Below are positions 6,961 through 15,633 of a DNA stretch of 31,847 nucleotides, piece by piece (position 1 is the first letter of the stretch; each line of letters starts with the position of its first letter). The notes beneath the pieces were generated by a model, which saw only the letters and a list, made by a program, of their open reading frames with translations, was not told the DNA's origin and ran no database searches. The stretch is from an uncultured candidate division Zixibacteria bacterium (GTDB lineage Bacteria > Zixibacteria > MSB-5A5 > GN15 > PGXB01), in the NCBI GenBank assembly GCA_937925655.1, contig CALAMC010000001.1, forward strand, positions 1 to 31,847. Reading direction: 5' to 3'. A program made the translations under genes and the position numbers.

Positions 6961-7700
6961 AATTTCCCCATCTGACGTTTCTGAACCTGTTCGTCAAAAA
7001 CAAACTTTATCATTTTATTCTGCGCCGCGGTGTCGAATTGCCGGGCCGGTTCCGGAATGAGTTCGATTTGTTCATGTGAAAAGTGCTTGGCAAAATCCCC
7101 ACTGCGGATGAAAGCGACGCCCGCCATATGATTGTGGTCCACCCTGACAACCCGGCAGCACAAGGCCACGACCAGCCGCGGCAGACCCATGCGGTGCGCC
7201 CGATCGACATTGAGCAGCAGTCGGTCATGAGGTTGCACTGTATCGTCGACTCGCATTAAAAAACCGCCGGCCGAAATATCGATCGTTTCCGACGATTTCC
7301 ACTCCAGGGCGTCCTCCGCCCAATTGTCACCGGTCAATTTCGCGTATTCCAGACTCATGCGGTAATTGAGGCGGACGAATTCCCGCCGTTGAACCCGGAC
7401 CAGACGCCCCAGATCATAAAGCAGGATTCTCTTGCCGAAATTGTTCTTGATGCCCTTCATGCGGGCCGAAAACTGATACATGGCGTCGGGACGCTTGAAA
7501 CGAACGTTAACCAGCGAATGGCTGGTCAGCAACTGCCCGTCCCCCCCGCCGTAAACCGGAATGGAAATGATGATACCATCGCTCGTGATATCCTCTACCC
7601 GCGACTGATATATGGCGCCGTGAGGGTCTTCCTCGGATACAAGCTCGATTTTTTCCCAGAGGCCCACGCAGGTATCATATTGTTTGGTATCCATCATCAT
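6957..7700 (-). CDS. YcgR-like PilZ-domain protein (PilZ 1)
   Basis: A 247-residue protein with a YcgR-type N-terminal domain (about 10-98) and a PilZ domain (about 102-215). Both c-di-GMP motifs are complete: R106-E-F-V-R110 and D141-I-S143-A-G-G146. The last strand AGVAFI is typical. Three ATG codons lie in a row at 7700-7692; the first is used here and the choice changes only two residues. It begins 7 bases after the DUF2225 gene. As the only one of the three PilZ proteins with a canonical DxSxxG, it is the most likely high-affinity c-di-GMP effector acting on flagellar rotation. Confidence 0.92.
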   Translation of the reverse strand: MMMDTKQYDTCVGLWEKIELVSEEDPHGAIYQSRVEDITSDGIIISIPVYGGGDGQLLTSHSLVNVRFKRPDAMYQFSARMKGIKNNFGKRILLYDLGRLVRVQRREFVRLNYRMSLEYAKLTGDNWAEDALEWKSSETIDISAGGFLMRVDDTVQPHDRLLLNVDRAHRMGLPRLVVALCCRVVRVDHNHMAGVAFIRSGDFAKHFSHEQIELIPEPARQFDTAAQNKMIKFVFDEQVQKRQMGKL

Positions 7701-7707
7701 TAAACCA

Positions 7708-8880
7708 TTAACCCTGCACGTGAGAATAATTGTCTCGTCCCTGCTCTATCGCCAGTTCGAGTATCTTGCGCGCCATGGCCGTCCGGCTCTGGTCGTTGCG
7801 ATGCTTGTAAACGAATTCCTGTCCGGCCCGGATGGTCGTGTTGAAATACTCCTTGGCCTGCTCGAAAGCTCCGATACGTCGCGACAACTCGGCGATCAAG
7901 TACGCCGCCTGAATCATCTGATTACCCTTGTCGATATCCTTGCCGCTCGTGAATGCCGCCATGTAATAATCCACCGAGTACGTGAGGGCCTGCTTCTCAT
8001 CAACCGGGATACCTTCGGCTTTTTGCGCCAGTTCTCCCAGGAAGTCGGAAAACGCGGCATAATTGAAATATCCCGTACCAGTCTTATTCTCCGATGAAGT
8101 CGGGAGACTCTCCGAGGCGGCATTGTTGAGGTCGGTCAGGCGTCGTTCAATCTGACCGCTGGTTTCGAGAATACCGCCCAGTTCCCGGTCAAACTTTTCT
8201 TTGAGCGGCATCAGTCTTGATTTGACATCGGTCGAAAACCGTTCATCGGAAACATGCAATTGCATGGCGTTTCGGACCTGTTCGATTTGTGCGTTGAATC
8301 CTTCCAGCGTCCCCCGCAACCCGCTCAAACGCTTGCTGATGTCGACCAGATGCCCCTTGAGACAGGCCTCGTTGGGATCGCTTCCTTCGCTCATGCCCCG
8401 GAACAGCCAGCCGATGCGCAAATAAAACCGGCCGAGGTCAAGGTCGTTCTGCTTTTCGTTGAATTTCTCGTCGATTATGGCCAGAATTAATTTTAATACG
8501 GCCGTTTCGCCGGGATAGCGCACCGCATCCAGCTTCTGGCCGATCTGCTTTATAACCGATTCCGAGGCGGCCAATAGTTCCAGATGCTTCTGCTTGACCA
8601 CTTTCAGGCGATAGGTCTTAAAATATGAGTCGTTTTTCCAGTCTTTGAATTTCTGCGTGAACTCCCGAGTATAAAGGCAGTTGGAACAGGTGGCCGTAAA
8701 ATACAACAGCGGGTCGTGGGCCTGATAACGGGGATTGCGCCAGGTGCGATCGGTCGGACGGAAGTCGGTATCACGATCGCGCTCGGTGTAGGCGCCCAGC
8801 TTGATAGTCTCGTACTCGTTGATCGTCTTGCATATCGGGCACTCAACCTTGGTCAGGAAAAAAGGTGATTCCTGCGTCAT
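7708..8880 (-). CDS. DUF2225 protein (zinc ribbon plus helical repeats)
   Basis: A 390-residue protein. C14-x2-C17 and C65-x2-C68 form a probable zinc ribbon, with the DUF2225 hallmarks ECPICKT, a YTERDRDTDF segment and DPLLYFTATCSNC between them. A long helical, partly coiled-coil insert spans about 150-265, and a TPR-like helical pair region follows (ALTYSVDYYMAAF, ..AYLIAELSRRIGAFEQAKEYF). The frame opens at a TTG (8886), but GGAGG at 8893-8889 is ideally placed (8 bases) for the ATG at 8880. The family has no settled function. Its place between fliA and YcgR-like genes suggests a role linked to motility or envelope stress. Confidence 0.85.
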   Translation of the reverse strand: MTQESPFFLTKVECPICKTINEYETIKLGAYTERDRDTDFRPTDRTWRNPRYQAHDPLLYFTATCSNCLYTREFTQKFKDWKNDSYFKTYRLKVVKQKHLELLAASESVIKQIGQKLDAVRYPGETAVLKLILAIIDEKFNEKQNDLDLGRFYLRIGWLFRGMSEGSDPNEACLKGHLVDISKRLSGLRGTLEGFNAQIEQVRNAMQLHVSDERFSTDVKSRLMPLKEKFDRELGGILETSGQIERRLTDLNNAASESLPTSSENKTGTGYFNYAAFSDFLGELAQKAEGIPVDEKQALTYSVDYYMAAFTSGKDIDKGNQMIQAAYLIAELSRRIGAFEQAKEYFNTTIRAGQEFVYKHRNDQSRTAMARKILELAIEQGRDNYSHVQG

Positions 8881-8882
8881 TA

Positions 8883-9329
8883 TCAATTCCTCCCCGTACT
8901 GGTAAGTTTTTCGAGGTAGCGGGCGTAGGCGAGTTCCCCGTCGGTTATCGGAAGATTCGCTTTCACATCGCCGTCATTTCTTTTGTCGGCCACCATCTGC
9001 CGGGCCATTCTTATGACTTCCTGGCGATTACGGGCGGTCGGCGATGATTCGCGTTTCGGGATCGACGCCGTCTGGCCCTGCCAGTCGAAATTGTTTAAAT
9101 TTATGTACTCACCGTTGAAATCAGATTTCGAACCGCGGTGTGGTCGCGCCTTCGACAGCGGTTCGACCGATGGCTGTACTACGGCCGCCGCTCCGGCCGA
9201 AACCGCGACCGCCGCCCGGTGCGACTTCCGGAAACTGCCGATAAGCATGATTATCATGCCGCCGAGAAAAAATCCGGCCGCGTTCAGTCCGATATCGATC
9301 AAAACATTCTGTGAAAATCCTATTTCCAT
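8883..9329 (-). CDS. Membrane-anchored protein after fliA (SwrB-like position)
   Basis: A 148-residue protein with one N-terminal membrane segment (about 9-31), a basic cytoplasmic linker, a low-complexity Ala/Ser/Pro stretch, and a C-terminal helical part (100-145: QEVIRMARQMVADKR..DGELAYARYLEKL). The layout, one membrane helix plus a short C-terminal helical domain just downstream of the flagellar sigma factor, recalls Bacillus SwrB and the DUF2802/DUF6115-type proteins, which promote flagellar assembly. Sequence similarity is too weak for a firm call. AGGAGG lies 5 bases before the ATG. The stop is two bases before the start of the DUF2225 gene. Confidence 0.75.
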   Translation of the reverse strand: MEIGFSQNVLIDIGLNAAGFFLGGMIIMLIGSFRKSHRAAVAVSAGAAAVVQPSVEPLSKARPHRGSKSDFNGEYINLNNFDWQGQTASIPKRESSPTARNRQEVIRMARQMVADKRNDGDVKANLPITDGELAYARYLEKLTSTGRN

Positions 9330-9361
9330 GAATCCTCCTTGTCCTGCTGTTTATGCTTCCG

Positions 9362-9661
9362 TCATACTTCTATGTCGAGATGCCGCGACGAGGAATCCTC
9401 GCTCGATTCATTCTGACCGTCTTCGGGTTTTTCTCTTTTCGGCATCTTCCTTTGGTTCTTTTCCTTGCCTTCTTCGCTGATGACCAGAAGGTCGCTTTTC
9501 CCGGTTTCTTTCGTGCGTTCGGCGTCGTCGGTTGTTTTCCGGCGGACCTCATCCCGGATCAGCCGCTGCTCCATTTCGGGGGCCGCTTTTTTCTCCTGTT
9601 TGAGCTGACGAACCAGCTCCGTTTTGGAGATCGTGTCCGCCAGATGGGCCGGATCAACCAT
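9362..9661 (-). CDS. Small, highly charged protein of the flagellar cluster
   Basis: A 99-residue hydrophilic protein. The N-terminus (MVDPAHLADTISKTELVRQL) is ordered-looking, followed by a helix rich in Lys, Glu and Arg and a polar tail. Similar short proteins with an early I-x-[KR]-T-x-x-V pattern occur beside fliA in some flagellar clusters, with no known function. A perfect AGGAGGT is placed 6 bases before the ATG, directly after the fliA stop, so it should be well translated. No membrane segment or signal peptide is present. Confidence 0.75.
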   Translation of the reverse strand: MVDPAHLADTISKTELVRQLKQEKKAAPEMEQRLIRDEVRRKTTDDAERTKETGKSDLLVISEEGKEKNQRKMPKREKPEDGQNESSEDSSSRHLDIEV

Positions 9662-9673
9662 GACGATACCTCC

Positions 9674-10555
9674 TTACCCGGTCAGGGCGAATTTCTCCTT
9701 GACCATGCCGCGAAGCTTCACGACCGCCTTGGTGTGAATCTGCGATACCCGCGACTCGGATATCGACATGACTTCGCCGATTTCCTTGAGCGTTAATTCT
9801 TCGAAATAGTACAATGCGATGACCAGCTTCTCCTGCTCCGTCAGGCGGTCGATGGCCGTGGTCAAAAACGCCCGCATTTCCAGCTTCTCCACGTCGCCCA
9901 GCGCGGACGGACGGGATGCGTCACAAATGGTTTCTATTCTTGGCACCTGATGGTTATCCTCCTCTCGATACACCGTCTCATCGAGCGATAACAGCGACGA
10001 ATTGCAGATATCGCCGATGGCGGACATGAGTTCCGACATGGAAAACCCCAGTTTATCGGCCAGCTCGACATTGGACGGCTGACGCCCGGTATCATTTTCC
10101 AGCGAATTTACCGCTCGTTCTATTTCTCGCGAACGGGCTCGCGCCGACCGCGGCACCCAGTCCAAAGCCCGCAGTTCGTCCAGTATGGCTCCCCGGATTC
10201 TGGGTACGGCATACGTTTCAAATTTCACGCCGCGGTCAGGGTCGAAATTGGCGAAGGCCTCGATCAACCCGATAACGCCGGTGTTTATCAAATCGGACAG
10301 CTCCACCGACCGCGGAAAACCGATAGCCATGCGTCCCGCCACGTTACGCACCAGAGGAAGGTACTTCTTTAAAAGCCGGGCCCGGATTTCCGGGTTCTGA
10401 TGCCTCTGATAACGCAACCAATCAAGCGATACATCGACCGGCTTTTTGGTTTTGGCTGTCTTGCGAGTTGTCTTTGCCTCGTAAACCGATATCCGTTCCA
10501 GCTTGGTGGCGGTCGGCTTATCACTCCCGGATCGTCTGTTAAGCGTGCTAACCAT
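9674..10555 (-). CDS. fliA: Flagellar sigma factor sigma-28 (FliA)
   Basis: RNA polymerase sigma factor for late flagellar and chemotaxis genes. The 293-residue protein has sigma region 2 (about 65-135, with DLINTGVIGLIEAFANFDP and the FliA-typical FETYAVPRIRGAILDELR), region 3 (about 140-200), and region 4 with the helix-turn-helix LTLKEIGEVMSISESRVSQI near 255-275. It is about 45 residues longer than usual at the N-terminus, through a basic Lys/Thr/Arg-rich extension. AAGGAT lies 11 bases before the ATG. It follows flhG by 7 bases. The anti-sigma factor gene flgM is not in the window. Confidence 0.96.
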   Translation of the reverse strand: MVSTLNRRSGSDKPTATKLERISVYEAKTTRKTAKTKKPVDVSLDWLRYQRHQNPEIRARLLKKYLPLVRNVAGRMAIGFPRSVELSDLINTGVIGLIEAFANFDPDRGVKFETYAVPRIRGAILDELRALDWVPRSARARSREIERAVNSLENDTGRQPSNVELADKLGFSMSELMSAIGDICNSSLLSLDETVYREEDNHQVPRIETICDASRPSALGDVEKLEMRAFLTTAIDRLTEQEKLVIALYYFEELTLKEIGEVMSISESRVSQIHTKAVVKLRGMVKEKFALTG

Positions 10556-10562
10556 AAGAGTG

Positions 10563-11429
10563 CTATCCTTTTATATCGGCTGCGGAGCGCCATGCATTAG
10601 CGGTCTGTAGCCGGTTTAATGAATTCGTTTTTCGATATTTGGGTATCGCCGCCAGAATGGCCCTGGCCAGACACCCGAAATCACCCCCGACAGGGGTCAA
10701 ACTCCTTATTTCGGCGTCTTTTTCGGTCGTCAGTAATCTGGCCGCAAGATATTGATTTTCATTGACATAACCGAGATACTCGGGCTTTAATCTATGAAAT
10801 TTCTGACATATCTCGGCAAATCGGGAATAAATATACGTCGCCTCTTCGGCATTGCGGCAACGATTGGGCAACAGGAAATATGGCCCCTTTAAACCCAGCG
10901 TCTTCAAATATTTTATCAGGCCGTAACCGTCGGATATTGCCGTCAATTCCGGTATGACCGTAATCAGGCGAATGTCCGAAACCGAAGCGACCACCGCGAT
11001 AACATCGATCAACCCCGATGGCGTATCGATTATCAAATAATCATAGTCGGCGCACAGTCCCGGCAGTCGTGGCAGATTGGCGACAATCCCGGCGACATCG
11101 ATATCGAGATCGCGGCCCGATGTGGATGGTGACGCCAGCAGGTGCAGATTTTCGCGTATGACGGCCGGTTGCCGCAGGCCACTATCTTCCAGCAGAAAGC
11201 GATCGACGGTGCCTTGCGGCACGGTATTGGCAATGATATGCAAATCACCGAACAGCAGGTCGGCATCAACCAGCATGACCCGCCCGACATCTGCCAGAAC
11301 CCGCGCCAGATGAAACGCCGTCGTCGACTTGCCCACCCCGCCCTTGCCGGACAGGATGGAAATGACCGACGGCCGTACTGCCGGCACGACGTTAAGGCGA
11401 TTAGCGTATAAGGCGGTCCTGTTATTCAC
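10563..11429 (-). CDS. flhG: Flagellar number regulator, MinD/ParA-type ATPase (FlhG)
   Basis: A 288-residue MinD-like ATPase with the deviant Walker A GKGGVGKST (28-36), VDADLLFGD (54-62) and LIIDTPSG. FlhG limits flagellar number and stimulates FlhF. I start it at GTG 11429 because AAGGAGG at 11442-11436 sits 6 bases upstream; the ATG at 11447 would place that site inside the gene. The start then overlaps the flhF stop by 8 bases. The N-terminal DQAxxLR motif that activates FlhF is only partly recognisable (LYANRLN, residues 7-13). Confidence 0.93.
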   Translation of the reverse strand: MNNRTALYANRLNVVPAVRPSVISILSGKGGVGKSTTAFHLARVLADVGRVMLVDADLLFGDLHIIANTVPQGTVDRFLLEDSGLRQPAVIRENLHLLASPSTSGRDLDIDVAGIVANLPRLPGLCADYDYLIIDTPSGLIDVIAVVASVSDIRLITVIPELTAISDGYGLIKYLKTLGLKGPYFLLPNRCRNAEEATYIYSRFAEICQKFHRLKPEYLGYVNENQYLAARLLTTEKDAEIRSLTPVGGDFGCLARAILAAIPKYRKTNSLNRLQTANAWRSAADIKG

Positions 11430-12486
11430 GGTACGCCTCCTTGTCATTCATCATTTTCGCCAATATCCGTTCCGGATCGGGAACGTGCAATTGCCCGACT
11501 CCACCCGGAGAATCGGTCACGAAGGCCAGCGGAATCCCGGTCATTATGGCCGCGGCCAGCATGCTTCCCCAGCGACGGGTCTCATCCAGGTGCGTGGCAA
11601 TCAGTAAATTTGGCTGTACTATTTGAATCCCCTCTTTAAAATCGATTATATCTTCGGCCCGATTACATACGGACAAAACCATGAATACGATGTCGGGTCG
11701 GACCAGATTGATCAAACTTTGCACAGCCGTTATTCCGTCGGTGCTGTACGACATCGAGGGCGTGTCGATCAGCAGAACCTCGTCCCGGTCAACCTTAAGT
11801 TCTTTCTGGGGATTTACTTCGTACGGCGCGTCGAGCAGGTCGGCGTAACCGCCGACTTCCTCGTAGGCCGAAATTTTTTGCGTATCGAAACTCGTCAAAC
11901 GCACTTTCGTCCGCCGGAAAGCCGTCAATTCGGCGGCCATCTTGGCCAGAGTCGAGGTCTTTCCCGCCCCGCTGGCTCCGATGAACATGACTTTCGAACC
12001 GACCGGGATATGCACCTCGCGTTTGATCAGACTCTCGAATGACGACTTCAATTTTGTCCGAACACTGCCATCGGCAAGCGGCGCCGTTTCGCTTCCCTTT
12101 TGAATATCCTTCATAAGTTTGTCGGCCGGCCCGACGGGTATGTCAAAATCGATCAGCTTGTCATATACCTTGCGCAATTCCTCCGGTATCGCCACCATCG
12201 CCGACTCGTCCGCCATCGGCCGATCGACCGTCACTTTCAAAGAATCATCGACATCCATTCCCCTGACACCGGGTTTACCAGGTCTGTCGGAGGCATTGAC
12301 GTCGATCAGGCTTTTCAGCGACCGCACCAGCGACTCATCGATACAGGCCGTGACCTCGATTCTACGGCCGTACTGACCGCCCCGAATATGGCGAGTATGC
12401 AGAATCAGAGCCTGTTGACCCATCTCCTCGCGAATCTTTTTCAACGCCGCCGCGGCGGTATTTTCTATGTACGATTTAATGATCAT
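11422..12486 (-). CDS. flhF: Flagellar placement GTPase FlhF
   Basis: SRP-type GTPase that sets the site of flagellar assembly. The 354-residue protein has the FlhF N-terminal domain, a linker (about 70-120), and an NG domain with P-loop GASGAGKT (170-177) and the G4-like THLDE (298-302). The G3 motif, normally DTxG, reads DTPSMS (241-246), so the Gly is replaced by Ser, which could affect hydrolysis. It starts 11 bases inside the end of flhA and its stop overlaps flhG, as in the common flhA-flhF-flhG order. Confidence 0.95.
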   Translation of the reverse strand: MIIKSYIENTAAAALKKIREEMGQQALILHTRHIRGGQYGRRIEVTACIDESLVRSLKSLIDVNASDRPGKPGVRGMDVDDSLKVTVDRPMADESAMVAIPEELRKVYDKLIDFDIPVGPADKLMKDIQKGSETAPLADGSVRTKLKSSFESLIKREVHIPVGSKVMFIGASGAGKTSTLAKMAAELTAFRRTKVRLTSFDTQKISAYEEVGGYADLLDAPYEVNPQKELKVDRDEVLLIDTPSMSYSTDGITAVQSLINLVRPDIVFMVLSVCNRAEDIIDFKEGIQIVQPNLLIATHLDETRRWGSMLAAAIMTGIPLAFVTDSPGGVGQLHVPDPERILAKMMNDKEAYRE

Positions 12487-14554
12487 CTTCCAGCCTCACC
12501 ACGTCGTTGGACAGTATTTCCACGTCATTGGTTATTTCGTTGTATGACAAAACGACCAGTTGCGGGTGCGCCGCCTCGGTCAGTCGTTTGAGAGCCAGTC
12601 GTATATTGGGCGAACACAGACAGATGGGGGTCAGACCGGCCATAGACAGCTTGCTCATGGCTTTACCGACCCGCTTCACGAGTTTTTCCGAAAAAGCCGG
12701 GTCGGTGATGAACATCAGCCCCTGCTTGGTATTCTGGACCGAGTCGGTCAGGATTTGTTCTATGGCCGGGTCGATGGTGAAAACCGTTATCCGGCCGTTC
12801 TGATCACGATACATATTGGTGATCTGCCGCTTGAGCCCCATGCGCACGTACTCCGCCAAAATCTCCGGTTCCTTGGTGGAATGATAAAAGTCGGCGGTGG
12901 CCTCCATGATCGTCGGCAGGTTGCGAATCGCGATCCGCTCCGACAGAAGCGCCTGCAAAACCTTTTGCACCACCGACAGGGGGACGACACTGGGCACGAT
13001 ATCGTTGACCAGCGACGGATAATCTTCCTTGAGCGTATCCAACAGGTGCGAGACATCCTGTCGACTCAAAAGTTCCGCGGCATGGGTCCGGACCAGTTCG
13101 GTCAGGTGCGTCGCCACCACCGCGCTCGGTTCGACCACGGTGTAACCCTGCCCCTCGGCGATTTCCTTGAGGTCGGGTATAATCCAGCGCGCTTTGAGCT
13201 GGAAAGCCGGCTCGACGGCATCGAAGCCGTCGATGTTTTCATCAATATTGCCCGGATTTATGGCCAGGACATGATCCGGCATAAGTTCATAACGGGCCAC
13301 CTCCACTCCTTTGACCTTCACGCGATACTGATTGGGATTGAGACGGATATTGTCGCGGATACGAATCGGCGGCACGATAATGCCCATATCGCCTGCCATC
13401 TGCTTGCGAATCGCCGAAATGCGCGTGAGCAAATCACCGCCCTGCTTTTCATCGACCAGCGGAATCAGACCATAGCCGATTTCAAGTTCCAGCTGATCTA
13501 TCTTGAGAAGGTCTTCGGTCCGTTCTTCCTTGGGAACATTATCCTTGGCCGCCTTTTCCTTCTTCTCATCATGTTTCTGTTTCTTCATGCTTTCATTGGT
13601 CAAATATCCCACCGTCCCGACCAGAAGTCCCAGGAGCATGAACGGCACGGTCGGCATGCCGGGAACGATCCCGAACACGACCAGCATCCCGGCGGCGATC
13701 ATGATCGCCCGGGGCTGCTTGAGAAGCTGACGGGTCAGGTCGCGGCCCATGTTATCGTCGGACGCCGCGCGTGTGACGATAATGCCCGCCGCGGTCGAAA
13801 CTATAAGAGCGGGAATCTGCGTGACCAGACCGTCACCGACCGACAGCAGCGTGTACGTGTGCAGCGATTCCGTGACCGTCTTGCCGTGCATCATGATGCC
13901 GATAACAATGCCCCCGATAATATTAATCATGGTTATCAGGATGCCCGCGACGGCGTCCCCGCGCACGAATTTCGAAGCACCGTCCATGGCCCCATAAAAA
14001 TCGGCCTCCTGCGCTATGGACTGCCGCCGTTTTTTAGCTTCCTCGTCGTTGATCAGCCCGGCGTTGAGATCGGCGTCGATGGCCATCTGTTTACCCGGCA
14101 TGGCATCCAGAGTGAAACGGGCGGCCACTTCGGAAATACGCCCGGCGCCTTTCGTGATGACGACAAACTGGATGATGACCAGGATAACGAAAATGATAAA
14201 GCCGACCACGTAGTTGCCGCGGACGACGAAATTGCCGAAAGAATTGATCACCTCGCCGGCATACCCGCTCCCGAGTATCAGGCGCGTCGAGGCCACGTTC
14301 AACGCCAGACGCATCAACGTGACTATCAACAGCATGCCCGGAAAAACCGACAAATCGAGCGGGCTGCGGATGTACAGTGTCGATAAAAGTATCACCAGCG
14401 AGAAGGTGATATTGAAGGCCAGCGCGAAATCCAGAAAGCCCGCCGGAACCGGTATAATCAAAACTCCGATTATGCCGATGACGCCCAGCGCCAGCACGAT
14501 ATCACTGCGCTTGTTAAGGGTGGCCAATAACGATGTCGTGGAACCGGTATCCAT
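12476..14554 (-). CDS. flhA: Flagellar type III export protein FlhA
   Basis: A full-length (692-residue) core component of the flagellar export gate. The N-terminal half has about eight membrane segments and the FHIPEP-family signatures LMRLALNVASTRLIL and ASKFVRGDAVAGILITMINI. The C-terminal half (from about 345) is the cytosolic domain that docks chaperones and substrates. The charged linker around 328-350 (KKQKHDEKKEKAAKD) is highly polar. Its ATG shares one base with the flhB stop (TAATG), indicating translational coupling. Confidence 0.98.
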   Translation of the reverse strand: MDTGSTTSLLATLNKRSDIVLALGVIGIIGVLIIPVPAGFLDFALAFNITFSLVILLSTLYIRSPLDLSVFPGMLLIVTLMRLALNVASTRLILGSGYAGEVINSFGNFVVRGNYVVGFIIFVILVIIQFVVITKGAGRISEVAARFTLDAMPGKQMAIDADLNAGLINDEEAKKRRQSIAQEADFYGAMDGASKFVRGDAVAGILITMINIIGGIVIGIMMHGKTVTESLHTYTLLSVGDGLVTQIPALIVSTAAGIIVTRAASDDNMGRDLTRQLLKQPRAIMIAAGMLVVFGIVPGMPTVPFMLLGLLVGTVGYLTNESMKKQKHDEKKEKAAKDNVPKEERTEDLLKIDQLELEIGYGLIPLVDEKQGGDLLTRISAIRKQMAGDMGIIVPPIRIRDNIRLNPNQYRVKVKGVEVARYELMPDHVLAINPGNIDENIDGFDAVEPAFQLKARWIIPDLKEIAEGQGYTVVEPSAVVATHLTELVRTHAAELLSRQDVSHLLDTLKEDYPSLVNDIVPSVVPLSVVQKVLQALLSERIAIRNLPTIMEATADFYHSTKEPEILAEYVRMGLKRQITNMYRDQNGRITVFTIDPAIEQILTDSVQNTKQGLMFITDPAFSEKLVKRVGKAMSKLSMAGLTPICLCSPNIRLALKRLTEAAHPQLVVLSYNEITNDVEILSNDVVRLEDDH

Positions 14555-15624
14555 TAACTCACCTCATGCCCTTTGAGTCGATAAACGTAGGCCAGCACCT
14601 CGGCCACCGCCCGGTACAGATCGGCCGGAACGCGCGAACCGATATCGCACATTTTGTACAGCGCCCGCGCCAGTGGCTTGTTTTCCACGATCGGGACGCC
14701 CGCCATCCGGGCGATTTCCTTGATCTTTTCCGCGATCAGCCGCTGACCCTTGGCCACCACCAGCGGGGCATCCATCAATTCCGGATTGTACTTAAGAGCC
14801 ACCGCGATGTGCGTCGGGTTGGTGATGACGACGTCGGCCTCGGGTATCTCGCGCATCATGCGCTTGCGCGACATCTCGCGCTGCAACTGGCGGACGCGCG
14901 CCTTGATTTGCGGATTGCCCTCGGTGTCTTTCATTTCATCGCGAATATCCTGCTTGGACATGCGTAAATTTTTCTCGAAATCATATTTCTGATAGGCATA
15001 GTCGAACAGCGCCAGAAGCAATATCACGCCGCCGATCTGCAGTGTCGTGGTTAAAGCCATGCGCCCGATGGCTCCGGCGATGACGTCCGGGGCCGTGTCC
15101 GACAACCGGTAAAACGTATCCAGGTTGGCAGTGATCGCCCGGTACCCGACAAAGCCGATCAGCAAAAGCTTGACGACATCGCGAATAAGCTGAACCAGCG
15201 AACGTACCGAGATTATGCGCTTGATGCCGTTGACCATATTGAACCGTTCCGCCTTCGGCTCCAGCGGTTTGCCGGTAAACATGACGCCGACCTGAAGAAC
15301 ATTTATGCCATAGGCCACAATTGCCAGCACCGCCAGAAACGGCGCCAGAATGATGAAAAAAGCCAGCGTCTGATGCGACAGAAGCGCCGTCAGCGAATCG
15401 TTGGTCACGCTGATCTTGGGCGCGTCGGTAAACGATTGAACCATGAAAGCTTTAAGCCCACCGATCATATTCGGCCCGATCAAATACAAGGCCAGCGCTC
15501 CCAGACAAAGAATCACCGCCGAGTTGAGTTCGTTGGATCGGGCAACGCGACCCTCCTCGCGTGCCTTCCGCCGCTTTCGCGGCGTTGCTTTTTCGGTTCT
15601 CTCTTGAAATTGATCTTCAGCCAT
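14554..15624 (-). CDS. flhB: Flagellar type III export protein FlhB
   Basis: A 356-residue export switch protein. The N-terminal QERTEKATPRKRRKAREEG segment and four membrane segments are typical. The autocleavage motif NPTH lies at 269-272, so it should cleave itself and switch export from hook to filament substrates. The C-terminal domain ends near KGHEVS. It follows fliR by 9 bases and is coupled to flhA. Confidence 0.98.
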   Translation of the reverse strand: MAEDQFQERTEKATPRKRRKAREEGRVARSNELNSAVILCLGALALYLIGPNMIGGLKAFMVQSFTDAPKISVTNDSLTALLSHQTLAFFIILAPFLAVLAIVAYGINVLQVGVMFTGKPLEPKAERFNMVNGIKRIISVRSLVQLIRDVVKLLLIGFVGYRAITANLDTFYRLSDTAPDVIAGAIGRMALTTTLQIGGVILLLALFDYAYQKYDFEKNLRMSKQDIRDEMKDTEGNPQIKARVRQLQREMSRKRMMREIPEADVVITNPTHIAVALKYNPELMDAPLVVAKGQRLIAEKIKEIARMAGVPIVENKPLARALYKMCDIGSRVPADLYRAVAEVLAYVYRLKGHEVS

Positions 15625-15633
15625 AGCGCCCTA

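Noticed and set aside
12560..14386. 608-codon open frame on the plus strand opposite flhA
   Set aside because: It is His/Arg/Asp-rich, has no family resemblance, and lies fully antisense to an unmistakable flhA. Such frames arise from the codon bias of the true gene.
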